Assembly: GCA_902492235.1 (NCBI GenBank)
Contig: CABUKS010000027.1
Coordinates: forward strand, 1-32,731
Length of the DNA stretch: 32,731 nucleotides
Source: an uncultured Collinsella sp.
Lineage (GTDB): Bacteria; Actinomycetota; Coriobacteriia; Coriobacteriales; Coriobacteriaceae
Reading direction: 5' to 3'
In this document: in pieces, positions 1 through 7,101 of the stretch
Layout: each line of letters begins with the position of its first letter
Numbering within the stretch: the first letter of the stretch is position 1
The notes under the pieces: generated by a model
What the model was told of the DNA's origin: nothing
Seen by the model: the letters and a program-made list of their open reading frames with translations, nothing else
Database searches by the model: none
Made by a program: the position numbers and the translations under genes

Positions 1-26
1 GGCCCGTGGGTTATACCCTAAGAGCA

Positions 27-49
27 AACCACCCTTTTTAAGGGTGGTT
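27..49 (-). terminator. Hairpin downstream of manA
   Basis: A perfect 10-bp inverted repeat (27-36 with 40-49) closes a 3-base loop, 25 bases past the manA stop codon on the minus strand. The run of T after it on the minus strand is short (TTTGCTCTT), so it is a modest terminator; it may serve both strands. Nothing else is recognisable in positions 1-26. Confidence 0.5.
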
Positions 50-73
50 CTGATTTTGGGTTGTTTCTGCGGC

Positions 74-1006
74 TTACAGATGGCTGATGATCAGCTCCAT
101 GGTGCCCTCGAGTTCAATCTTGTTCACGGTGGACGGCGCCAGTAGGTGACTGCCCTTGTGGACGGAGTCGCCGCAGACGGTGCCTTTGCCGTCGATGACC
201 GAGAGGCACATGAAGGGCCAGCGCTGCTCCAGGGTCTTGCTGCCGTCCACGCGAACGCGGTCGACGGTGTAGCAGGGGTTGGACTCGAGCTCGGTCACGC
301 CGTTGACTTCGGGTGCGGTCACGGTGCCGTCGGTCGGGGCCTGCGCGTTAAAGTTGATACAGTCCAGGCTCTGCTCAATGTGCAGCGGGCGCAGTTTGCC
401 GTCGGTGCCCGGGCGGTCGTAGTCGTACAGGCGATACGTCACGTCGCTCGACTGCTGCGTCTCCAGAATCAGCGTGCCGGTCTTGATGGCGTGAACGGTG
501 CCGGAGTCGATTTGGAAAAAGTCGCCCTTGTGGATCGGCAGCACGTTGAGCATGTCGTCCCAGCGACCCTCTTCGATCATCTGCGCGGCCTCGGCACGGT
601 CATGTGCGCGCTGGCCGACGATGATCGTGGCGCCGGGCTCGCAATCCAGCACGTACCAGCACTCGGTCTTGCCCAGGCTACCGTTCTCATGCTCGGCGGC
701 GTACTCGTCGTTGGGGTGGATCTGGATCGACAGGTCGTCCTTGGCGTCCAGAATCTTAATGAGCAGCGGGAACTCCTTGCCCTCGCAGTTGCCAAAGAGC
801 TCGCGATGCTCGGCCCACAGCCACGACAGCGTGTGGCCGGCGTACGGACCCTCGGCAATCTGGCAATCGCCGTTGGGGTGCGCCGAGATGGCCCAGCACT
901 CACCGATGGGACCCTCGGGAATGTCATAGCCAAAGACGGTCTCCAGCTGGCGGCCGCCCCAAATCTTCTCGTGGAAGATCGGCGTGAGTTTAATCAAATC
1001 GGACAT
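74..1006 (-). CDS. manA: Mannose-6-phosphate isomerase (class I)
   Basis: Zinc enzyme of the cytoplasm that interconverts mannose-6-phosphate and fructose-6-phosphate. The 310-residue length fits the short bacterial class I form. Visible family marks are KIWGG near residue 15, the zinc ligands Q95 and H97 (SIQIHPND), E115 (KTECWYV) and H172 (TVHAI), and the YRLYDYDR segment with the substrate-binding Arg near 192. The start at 1006 is chosen because GGGGG lies 7 bases upstream; an in-frame ATG at 1036 has no such site, and ATG 1012 sits almost on top of the GGGGG. It lies 74 bases after the GntR regulator on the same strand and is probably co-transcribed with it. Next to a disaccharide PTS operon, it would let mannose-6-P enter glycolysis. 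Confidence 0.93.
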   Translation of the reverse strand: MSDLIKLTPIFHEKIWGGRQLETVFGYDIPEGPIGECWAISAHPNGDCQIAEGPYAGHTLSWLWAEHRELFGNCEGKEFPLLIKILDAKDDLSIQIHPNDEYAAEHENGSLGKTECWYVLDCEPGATIIVGQRAHDRAEAAQMIEEGRWDDMLNVLPIHKGDFFQIDSGTVHAIKTGTLILETQQSSDVTYRLYDYDRPGTDGKLRPLHIEQSLDCINFNAQAPTDGTVTAPEVNGVTELESNPCYTVDRVRVDGSKTLEQRWPFMCLSVIDGKGTVCGDSVHKGSHLLAPSTVNKIELEGTMELIISHL

Positions 1007-1080
1007 GTGCATACCCCCATCAGGTTGTGCAGGCACCTCGCGAAAAACGGCTCAAAGCGAGCGCCTGCCGGATTACAAAC

Positions 1081-1800
1081 TTAAGCCAACGTTACGTTGT
1101 GCAGCTCAAAGCGGTCGCCCACGTTGCGCGAAATCGAGTACTCAAACGCGGCGCCGCTGTCCAAAAAGCCAATCTGGTTGAGCTCGAGCAGGGGAGAGCC
1201 GGGCTTGGTGTTCAGGCGCTTGGCCTCTTCCTCGGTTGCCGCCACGGCACGAATGGTGCGGTGGAAGCTCGAGATCTTAAGCCCGCATTGCTCGCGGATA
1301 TAGCTGTAGACCGACGCGTACAGGTCCTTTTTCTTCAGGCCCGGGATCAGCTCGAGCGGCATATAGGTGTACTCGATAACGATGGGCAGGCCATCGACCT
1401 CGCGTACGCGCACGATGTGATAGGCAAAGTCGTCTTCGGCCATTCCCAGCTGGGAGGCAACCTCTGCCGGCGGATTGACGATCGAGAAATCGTAGACCAC
1501 CGAGGCAACCTTCTCACCGCGATGCTCGTAGGTAAAGCCCTGCGCGCGGTCGTTTCTGCCTTGGAAAAACGCTTTGCCGGGAAGCCCCGCGGTGTCCTTG
1601 ACGTAGGTGCCCGATCCGCGACGGCTCGTGACCAAGCCTTCCTCGGTAATTTGCTCAATTGCTCGTTTGACGGTGATCTTGGAAACGCCATACAGCTCGC
1701 AGAACTCAACGACAGTGGGTAGCTTGTCGCCGGGCTTAAGGGCGCCATCCTCGATACTGCGACGAATATCCGCAGCTATTGACTCATATTTGGGAATCAT
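1081..1800 (-). CDS. GntR-family transcriptional regulator with UTRA domain
   Basis: A 239-residue DNA-binding repressor or activator of the GntR/HutC type. Residues ~1-70 form the winged helix-turn-helix (IRRSIEDGALKPGDKLPT, ELYGVSKITVKRAI, GLVTSRRGSGTYV), and residues ~85-235 form a UTRA effector domain, which in this family binds sugar phosphates or similar metabolites. Start supported by AAAGGGGG 4-5 bases before ATG. It is divergent from the GH1-PTS operon and precedes manA, so it is very likely the local sugar-responsive regulator of both sides. The effector cannot be read from sequence; a phosphorylated disaccharide or hexose-6-phosphate is the natural guess. Confidence 0.92.
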   Translation of the reverse strand: MIPKYESIAADIRRSIEDGALKPGDKLPTVVEFCELYGVSKITVKRAIEQITEEGLVTSRRGSGTYVKDTAGLPGKAFFQGRNDRAQGFTYEHRGEKVASVVYDFSIVNPPAEVASQLGMAEDDFAYHIVRVREVDGLPIVIEYTYMPLELIPGLKKKDLYASVYSYIREQCGLKISSFHRTIRAVAATEEEAKRLNTKPGSPLLELNQIGFLDSGAAFEYSISRNVGDRFELHNVTLA

Positions 1801-1908
1801 GGAACCCCCTTTCTAACATGAATGCCTGTAAAAGAAAGTATACCTACTATAAAAGCATCTATATGGCTTTAATCAAAGAAGTTCGAGAAAGAAAAACAAA
1901 AAAGACGC

Positions 1909-1936
1909 TTTACATAAAAAATTAGAGCGCTATAGT
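1909..1936 (+). promoter_or_regulatory. Promoter of the GH1-PTS operon
   Basis: TTTACA (1909-1914), a 16-bp spacer and TATAGT (1931-1936) match the sigma-70-type consensus at 5 of 6 positions in each hexamer. The surrounding 1810-1945 is conspicuously A/T rich compared with the rest of the window. Transcription would start near 1943, leaving a leader of about 160 bases before the GH1 start. Confidence 0.6.
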
Positions 1937-1941
1937 TATAG
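1930..1941. promoter_or_regulatory. Candidate GntR operator
   Basis: An inverted repeat CTATA-GT-TATAG overlaps the -10 hexamer of the operon promoter. A second A/T palindrome, GTATAC, lies at 1838-1843 near the regulator's own start. Position and symmetry suit a dimeric GntR/UTRA repressor; which of the two, if either, is bound is inference. Confidence 0.35.
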
Positions 1942-1984
1942 ATAACAAGCGAGATGCATGAGCATCGCCTGTACCGCTTGGAGA

Positions 1985-2074
1985 CGGATTTGTTTTGGTG
2001 GGTCGGATATCCGGATAACCGGTGCGCGCCCGCGCCGGATTACCCGCCAAAGCAAACCCGCCTCCAATCGGAGG
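1985..2074 (+). promoter_or_regulatory. Multi-helix structured leader before GH1
   Basis: The untranslated leader can fold into a closing helix of 15 continuous pairs (1989-2003 with 2042-2056, two of them G-U), extended after one mismatch by three more pairs. Inside it are a small hairpin at 2004-2013 and an 8-pair hairpin at 2019-2038. A further hairpin follows (CCTCC-AATC-GGAGG, 2061-2074). It is too large for a LicT-type antiterminator site and I do not recognise it as a known riboswitch class. No T-run terminator follows, so any control would be on translation, stability or processing. Confidence 0.45.
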
Positions 2075-2101
2075 CTCAAAGACACGAAAGCGAGGACTTC
2101 G

Positions 2102-3502
2102 ATGGCACAGTATCAGCTGCCCAGCGACTTTTTCTTTGGCGCGGCCATGTCCGGTCCGCAGACCGAGGGCCAGTGGAACCAGGGCGGCAAGCTCGAGAAC
2201 CTGTGGGACACCTGGTCCATGCAGGATCTGGGCTCGTTCTATAACCGCGTGGGTTCCTATGCCGGTAACGACTTTATGGCCAAGTACAAGGACGACCTTC
2301 GCATCATGAAGGACCTGGGCCTGGATACCTATCGCACCTCCATCCAGTGGAGCCGCCTGCTCGATGCCGACGGCAACCTCAACGAGGAGGGTGCTGCGTG
2401 GTACCACGAGCTGTTCCGCGCTTCCCGCGAGGCAGGCCTGGAGCCGTTCGTCAACCTTTACCACTTCGATATGCCCACCTATCTCTTTGACCGTGGCGGT
2501 TGGGAGAGCCGCGAGGTCGTCGAGGCCTACGCGCATTACGCCGACGTCGCCTTCCGCGAGTTCGGTCAAGAGATCAAGTACTGGTTTACCTTTAACGAGC
2601 CCATCGTCGAGCCCGAGCAGCGCTACCAGGAGGGCGTGTGGTTCCCGCAGCTCCACGACTTCAACCGTGCTCGCACCGTGCAGTACCACATTTCGCTGGC
2701 GCACGCGCTGGCTGTTGCCAACTATCGCAAGGCCTATGACAAGGGCGCCGTTCGCGCCGATGCCAAGATCGGCATGATCAACTGCTTCACCCCGGTCTAC
2801 ACCAAGGAGAACCCCAGCGAGGCAGACCTCGAGGCCGTGCGTATGACCAGCGGCATCAACAATCGCTGGTGGCTCGACCTTATCACCAAGGGCGAGCTTC
2901 CCGCCGACGTGCTCGACAGCCTGGCCGAGGGCGGCGTCAAGCTTCCGTTCCGCGCCGGTGACCAGGAGATCCTCAAGCAGGGCGTCGTTGACTGGCTTGG
3001 CTGCAACTACTACCATCCCACGCGCGTCCAGGCGCCGGCGAGCAAGATCGACCAGTACGGTCTGCCGCACTTTGCCGACGAGTACGTGTGGCCCGATGCC
3101 GTCATGAACAAGAGCCGCGGCTGGGAGATTTACCCGAAGGGCCTCTACGACTTTGGCATGGACTGCGCCAAGAACTATCCCGATCTTGAGTGGTTCGTCT
3201 CCGAGAACGGCATCGGCATCATGGACGAGTACAAGAATCGTGACGCCGAGGGAACCATTCAGGACGACTATCGCGTCGACTTTGTGCGCCAGCACCTTGA
3301 GTGGGTCGCCAAGGCCATTGACGAAGGGGCCAAGTGCCGCGGCTACCACTACTGGGCCGTCATTGACAACTGGTCCTGGGCAAATGCCTTCAAGAACCGT
3401 TATGGCTTTGTCGAGGTCGACCTCATGGACGGCTATCAGCGCCGTCTTAAGAAATCGGCAGCTTGGCTCAAGCAGGTCGCCACGACCCACGTGGTGGATT
3501 AG
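2102..3502 (+). CDS. GH1 6-phospho-beta-glucosidase
   Basis: Cytoplasmic retaining glycosidase of family GH1, 466 residues, a full single TIM-barrel domain. The acid/base is E166 in FTFNEP and the nucleophile E368 in FVSENG. In the C-terminal loop (DNWSWANAFKNRYGF) S425 stands where hydrolases of non-phosphorylated glucosides carry Glu, and Y434 is kept; both are features of the 6-phospho-specific branch, as expected beside a PTS. The usual Lys of that phosphate site aligns with N432, with a Lys one residue earlier. Start at 2102 has GAGGA 6-8 bases upstream; the open frame reaching back to 1958 runs through the structured leader and is not translated. It would split PTS-imported disaccharide phosphate into hexose-6-P and free hexose. 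The exact sugar is unknown. Confidence 0.92.
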   Translation: MAQYQLPSDFFFGAAMSGPQTEGQWNQGGKLENLWDTWSMQDLGSFYNRVGSYAGNDFMAKYKDDLRIMKDLGLDTYRTSIQWSRLLDADGNLNEEGAAWYHELFRASREAGLEPFVNLYHFDMPTYLFDRGGWESREVVEAYAHYADVAFREFGQEIKYWFTFNEPIVEPEQRYQEGVWFPQLHDFNRARTVQYHISLAHALAVANYRKAYDKGAVRADAKIGMINCFTPVYTKENPSEADLEAVRMTSGINNRWWLDLITKGELPADVLDSLAEGGVKLPFRAGDQEILKQGVVDWLGCNYYHPTRVQAPASKIDQYGLPHFADEYVWPDAVMNKSRGWEIYPKGLYDFGMDCAKNYPDLEWFVSENGIGIMDEYKNRDAEGTIQDDYRVDFVRQHLEWVAKAIDEGAKCRGYHYWAVIDNWSWANAFKNRYGFVEVDLMDGYQRRLKKSAAWLKQVATTHVVD

Positions 3503-3507
3503 CGATC

Positions 3508-3540
3508 GGGCGCTCAGCCCCAAAACGGGCGCTCAGCCCC
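3508..3540 (+). repeat. Tandem 14-bp direct repeat after GH1
   Basis: GGGCGCTCAGCCCC occurs at 3508-3521 and again at 3527-3540, 19 bases apart, just past the GH1 stop. Each copy can form a tiny GGG/CCC hairpin. The rest of the 135-base gap to EIIC holds only the ribosome-binding site of the next gene. Confidence 0.6.
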
Positions 3541-3637
3541 TGCGCAAACGCGCAATAACATTGGCACATCTGGTGGCAGAGGGCGACAGACCACCGTGCG
3601 CATAGGAAAAGGCCGGATTTGAAAGTTAGGAGCAATC

Positions 3638-4990
3638 ATGGCCAGTGACAACGGAAAGAGCTTCCTCGACAAATTTGCCGAGGTCTCTGCGAAGGTGGGA
3701 AACCAGGTTCATCTGCGTTCCCTGCGCGATGCCTTCGCGACCATCACGCCGCTCTATATCCTTGCGGGTATCGCGGTTCTTATCAACAACGTCGTGTTCC
3801 CTCTGTTCCCGCTCGATGCGGCGGGCCTCGCCAACCTCCAGACCTGGGGCTCGGCAATCACCCTGGGCACCCTTAACGTGTCCGCCATTATCCTGGCCGG
3901 TCTGATTGGCTACAGCCTCGCCAAGAACGAGCGTTTCGATAACCCGCTTGCCTGCGTGGTTGTCGCTATCTCTGCCTTCGTCATCATGATGCCGCAGCAG
4001 ATCACCGCCACCCTTGCCGCCACGAGCCCGCTTCTCACCGACAAGATCACCTCCGCCGAGGTCACCGGTGCCCTTTCGACCGCCAACACCGGTACCAACG
4101 GCCTGTTCTCGGCCATCATCATCGCCCTGCTCTCCACGACGCTCTTCATCAAGATCTCGGGCGTCGAGAAGCTCAAGGTCAAGCTGGGCGAGGGCGTACC
4201 TCCTGCGGTCTCCAACTCCTTCAACGTCATGATCCCAATGCTGCTCAACCTCTCGATCTTCGCTATCGCCTCGGCCCTGCTCGCCGTCTGCGCCGGCACC
4301 GACCTGTGCACCATCATCTCCACCTGCATCTCCAACCCGCTCAAGAGCATCATGAACGCCGGTCCGTGGGCTGTCATCCTCATCTACACCCTCGCCAACC
4401 TGCTGTTCTGCGTTGGTATTCACCAGTCCACCATCTCGGGCGCTACCGTCGAGCCGATCCTGACCATGCTCATCGTCGACAACATGGCTACCTTTGCCGC
4501 CGGCGGTACCATCCAGCCCGATCACTACATGAACATGCAGATCGTCAACAGCTTCGCCCTCATCGGCGGCTCGGGCTGCACCCTCATGCTGCTGCTCGAC
4601 ACCTTCCTGTTCTCCAAGAACAAGGCCTCCAAGACCGTTGCCAAGATGGCCATTCTGCCTGGCCTGTTCAACATCAACGAGCCGGTCATCTACGGTTACC
4701 CCATCGTGTACAACCTGCCGCTCATGATTCCGTTCGTGCTTCTTCCCGACCTGTTCATCGGTGTCACCTATGGCCTGACCTGCGCTGGCATCATCAGCCC
4801 CTGCATCGCTCAGGTGCCTTGGACCATGCCGCCCGTCATCAACGCCCTGCTTGCTACGGGCTTTGACTGGCGCGCCGGCGTGTGGCAGGCTCTGGAGCTG
4901 GTCATCGGCATGGCTGTCTACCTGCCCTTTATGAGGATCTCCGAGAAGGCCATCGCCAAGCAGGAGGCCCTCGCCGAGCAGAACGCCTAG
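3638..4990 (+). CDS. PTS lactose/cellobiose-family EIIC permease
   Basis: Membrane channel of a phosphoenolpyruvate-dependent sugar transporter: it binds the sugar outside and passes it inward for phosphorylation by EIIB. The 450 residues comprise about ten hydrophobic segments. Signatures of the lactose/cellobiose/chitobiose family are the N-terminal HLRSLRDAFATITPLYI block, GIHQSTISG around residue 260 and NINEPVIYGYPIVYN around residue 345. Start ATG 3638 has TTAGGAG 6 bases upstream. The three PTS subunits here are separate polypeptides in the order C-B-A. A candidate substrate is cellobiose or another beta-linked disaccharide; specificity cannot be read from sequence. Confidence 0.93.
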   Translation: MASDNGKSFLDKFAEVSAKVGNQVHLRSLRDAFATITPLYILAGIAVLINNVVFPLFPLDAAGLANLQTWGSAITLGTLNVSAIILAGLIGYSLAKNERFDNPLACVVVAISAFVIMMPQQITATLAATSPLLTDKITSAEVTGALSTANTGTNGLFSAIIIALLSTTLFIKISGVEKLKVKLGEGVPPAVSNSFNVMIPMLLNLSIFAIASALLAVCAGTDLCTIISTCISNPLKSIMNAGPWAVILIYTLANLLFCVGIHQSTISGATVEPILTMLIVDNMATFAAGGTIQPDHYMNMQIVNSFALIGGSGCTLMLLLDTFLFSKNKASKTVAKMAILPGLFNINEPVIYGYPIVYNLPLMIPFVLLPDLFIGVTYGLTCAGIISPCIAQVPWTMPPVINALLATGFDWRAGVWQALELVIGMAVYLPFMRISEKAIAKQEALAEQNA

Positions 4991-5011
4991 CGTTTGTCCA
5001 TTCCACCCTTG

Positions 5012-5053
5012 CGGGTACCGATGCTTGGTACCGGTACCCGTATCTCCTTTTTT
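5012..5053 (+). terminator. Hairpin with delayed T-run between EIIC and EIIB
   Basis: A perfect 9-bp stem (5012-5020 with 5032-5040) closes an 11-base loop and is followed 7 bases later by six T. GGTACC occurs three times (5014, 5027, 5033), so an alternative shorter fold of the first two copies is possible. It lies inside the operon and probably acts as a partial terminator or as a 3'-end stabiliser of the EIIC message rather than a full stop. Confidence 0.45.
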
Positions 5054-5140
5054 GCCTAAACGTGCAAAACAGGGGAAAGATAACCACAAGGATTTATCCA
5101 GTTTGTCGTCTGCGCGCCGCGCAGTTATAAGGAGGAAACC

Positions 5141-5443
5141 ATGAAGAAGATCATGCTTTGCTGCAATGCCGGCATGTCCACGAGTCTGCTGGTCCAGAAG
5201 ATGCAGTCCGAGGTCGCGAGCCGTGGTCTGGACATCGAGGTCGAAGCCCGTCCTATGAATGAGGCCCACGATCACCTGGACGAGTGCGACATCCTGCTGC
5301 TCGGCCCGCAGATCGGCTACACCAAGGGCGACTTTGAGAAGGAGGCCGCCGGCCGTTTCCCGGTCGAGGTCATCAACATGGTCGACTATGGCCGCATGAA
5401 CGCCGCCGGCATCATCGACCACTGCGTCAGCGTGATGGGCTAG
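5141..5443 (+). CDS. PTS lactose/cellobiose-family EIIB
   Basis: Soluble phosphocarrier of 100 residues that receives phosphate from EIIA on a cysteine and passes it to the sugar in EIIC. The phosphorylated residue is C8 in LCCNAGMSTSLLV, the standard EIIB P-loop of this family, and the full-length Rossmann-like fold follows (LLLGPQIGY around residue 55). Strong ribosome-binding site AAGGAGG ends 6 bases before ATG. A CTGCGC/GCGCAG hairpin at 5110-5124 sits just upstream of it. The stop codon is directly followed by the EIIA reading frame. Confidence 0.93.
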   Translation: MKKIMLCCNAGMSTSLLVQKMQSEVASRGLDIEVEARPMNEAHDHLDECDILLLGPQIGYTKGDFEKEAAGRFPVEVINMVDYGRMNAAGIIDHCVSVMG

Positions 5444-5452
5444 GTGCAGCGC

Positions 5453-5785
5453 ATGGAGGATATGAACGAACTGCAGATGACCTGCTTCGAGATCATCAGC
5501 TACGTCGGTACCGCCAAGAGCATGTACATCAACGCCGTGCAGAAGGCCAAGGAGGGCGATTTCGACGCCGCCGAGGAGCTCATTAAGCAGGGCGACGAGG
5601 CCTATAACGGCGGCCACGATGTTCACATGGGACTTCTTAAGAAGGAGGCCAATGGCGAGCGCAACGGCGAGGCCCCGCTGATTCTGCTGCACGCCGAGGA
5701 CCAGATGGCCGGCACCGAGACCATGCGCGTCATGGCCACGGAGCTCATTGAGGTCCACAAACAGCTACAGGCACTCAAGGCCTAG
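5453..5785 (+). CDS. PTS lactose/cellobiose-family EIIA
   Basis: Soluble phosphocarrier of 110 residues, an all-helical trimer in this family, that takes phosphate from HPr. The active-site histidine is H80 in LLHAEDQMA; the N-terminal CFEIISYVGTAKS and the GHDVHMGLLKKE segment are typical. I place the start at ATG 5453, since AGGTG (5442-5446) lies 6 bases before it and overlaps the EIIB stop; GTG 5444 and ATG 5462 are in-frame alternatives. It is the last gene of the operon and is followed by a strong terminator. Confidence 0.92.
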   Translation: MEDMNELQMTCFEIISYVGTAKSMYINAVQKAKEGDFDAAEELIKQGDEAYNGGHDVHMGLLKKEANGERNGEAPLILLHAEDQMAGTETMRVMATELIEVHKQLQALKA

Positions 5786-5843
5786 CTGGCGTTTTCGCCG
5801 CGACGGATCGTGCGGTTCGCATACAATCCAGTCCCTTTTGCAG

Positions 5844-5875
5844 GCGCCGGGAGTCTCCCTCTCCCGGCGCTTTTT
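5844..5875 (+). terminator. Terminator of the GH1-PTS operon
   Basis: A perfect 10-bp G/C-rich stem (5844-5853 with 5861-5870), a 7-base loop and five T immediately after. It is a textbook intrinsic terminator 58 bases beyond the EIIA stop. Confidence 0.9.
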
Positions 5876-5931
5876 GTTTGGCGAGTTGCTGAGCGTCATT
5901 GCTCGTTGAGCGGGCGGACGTTTCCCCAGAT

Positions 5932-5972
5932 AAAACCTGCCAAAACAAACCTGTCCCTTTTTGGCTGGTTTT
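5932..5972. repeat. Intergenic palindrome with a GTCCCT loop
   Basis: Arms of 14 bases (5932-5945 and 5959-5972, one mismatch) flank a loop containing CTGTCCC. It lies between the PTS terminator and the ROK kinase gene. It shares the AGGGAC/GTCCCT word and the intergenic location with longer palindromes at 17420 and 18548. Confidence 0.6.
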
Positions 5973-6026
5973 TGTCTTGAGAGCGGTACCATACAGGCAA
6001 TGTTTAAACGAGAAAGGTGGGCTCTC

Positions 6027-6980
6027 ATGGAACCTAAGCAGTACTACATCGGCATTGACGTCGGCGGCACTTCGGTTAAGGAGGGCCTGTTCGACGAGGA
6101 CGGCAACCTGCTTGCCAAGGCCAGCGTGCCCACGCCTCCCATCGTCGACGCTGCGGGCTTTGCCGCGGTAACCGAGGCTATCGACCAGGTGGTCGCCAAG
6201 GCTCAGATTCCGCGCGCCTTTGTGGCGGGCATCGGCCTGGCCGTTCCGTGCCCCATTCCGGCTGCGGGCGATGCCAAGGTCAAGGCGAACATCTCCATCA
6301 ACCTGCCCGAGCTTAAGATTGCCATTCAGGAGCACTGCCCCGACGCGGTCGTAAAGTACGAGAACGACGCCAACGCCGCCGCCATGGGCGAGGCCTGGCT
6401 CGGCTCTGCCAAGGGCGTGCAGAACGTGGTGATGGTCACCATCGGTACCGGCGTGGGCGGCGGCGTCATCATCAACGGCGACGTTGTGTCGGGCGTTGTG
6501 GGTGCTGGCGGCGAGATTGGCCACATGTGCCTGAACCCGGCCGAGGAGCGCACCTGCGGCTGCGGCGGCCATGGCCACCTGGAGCAGTATTCCAGCGCCA
6601 CCGGCGTGGTGAGCAACTACCTTGCCGAGTGCAAGAAGGCGGGCGTCGAGCCCATCGAGCTGACCGGCCCCTCCGATTCCAAGGACGTGTTCCAGGCTTG
6701 TCGCGAGGGCGACAAGCTCGCGCTGGCCGCGGCCGATACCATGGCCGACTATCTCGGCCGCGCACTGGCGCTTATTGCCAACGTGGTCGATCCCGAGATG
6801 TTCCTCATCGGCGGCGGCGCCTCCGCCTCGGCCGATGTTTACCTCGACAAGGTTCGCGAGCACTTTAAGCAGTACGCGCTCTCCGCCTCGCGCGAGACGC
6901 CCATTAAGGTTGCTTCGCTCGGAAACGACGCCGGCATCATCGGTGCCGCCTACGTAGCCCTGCGCGCCGCCGGTAAATAG
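6027..6980 (+). CDS. ROK-family sugar kinase (probable glucokinase)
   Basis: ATP-dependent cytoplasmic hexose kinase of 317 residues. The N-terminal phosphate-binding loop is IGIDVGGTSVKEG (8-20); the catalytic base is D114 in YENDANAAAMGE; the second ATP loop is GTGVGGG (140-146). The zinc site has H166, C177 and C179, but the third cysteine of the usual CxCGxxGCxE motif is H184 (CGCGGHGHLE). No helix-turn-helix is attached, so it is an enzyme and not a ROK repressor. Start at 6027 has AAAGGTGG ending 6 bases upstream; the frame is open further upstream but lacks a site there. Following the PTS operon, it would phosphorylate the free hexose released by GH1. Glucose is the likeliest substrate. 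Confidence 0.88.
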   Translation: MEPKQYYIGIDVGGTSVKEGLFDEDGNLLAKASVPTPPIVDAAGFAAVTEAIDQVVAKAQIPRAFVAGIGLAVPCPIPAAGDAKVKANISINLPELKIAIQEHCPDAVVKYENDANAAAMGEAWLGSAKGVQNVVMVTIGTGVGGGVIINGDVVSGVVGAGGEIGHMCLNPAEERTCGCGGHGHLEQYSSATGVVSNYLAECKKAGVEPIELTGPSDSKDVFQACREGDKLALAAADTMADYLGRALALIANVVDPEMFLIGGGASASADVYLDKVREHFKQYALSASRETPIKVASLGNDAGIIGAAYVALRAAGK

Positions 6981-7101
6981 CTGGTGCAAGGGGGCCAAGG
7001 CTGCGCCCCAAAATATGCCGTGGCCCTTCCGTCTGCGAAGGCTCGGCATCGGCGTGCTACCATAGCTACGTCCAAGTACACATATCAAGTGGAGGATATC
7101 C

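Noticed and set aside
1958..2101. N-terminal extension of the GH1 enzyme
   Set aside because: It runs through the structured leader, adds residues unlike any GH1 protein and lacks a ribosome-binding site; 2102 has one.
3626..5758. A 710-residue open frame on the minus strand opposite the PTS genes
   Set aside because: It mirrors the high third-position G/C of the real plus-strand genes, spans several of them, is full of His/Gly/Asp/Leu without any domain, and has no ribosome-binding site.
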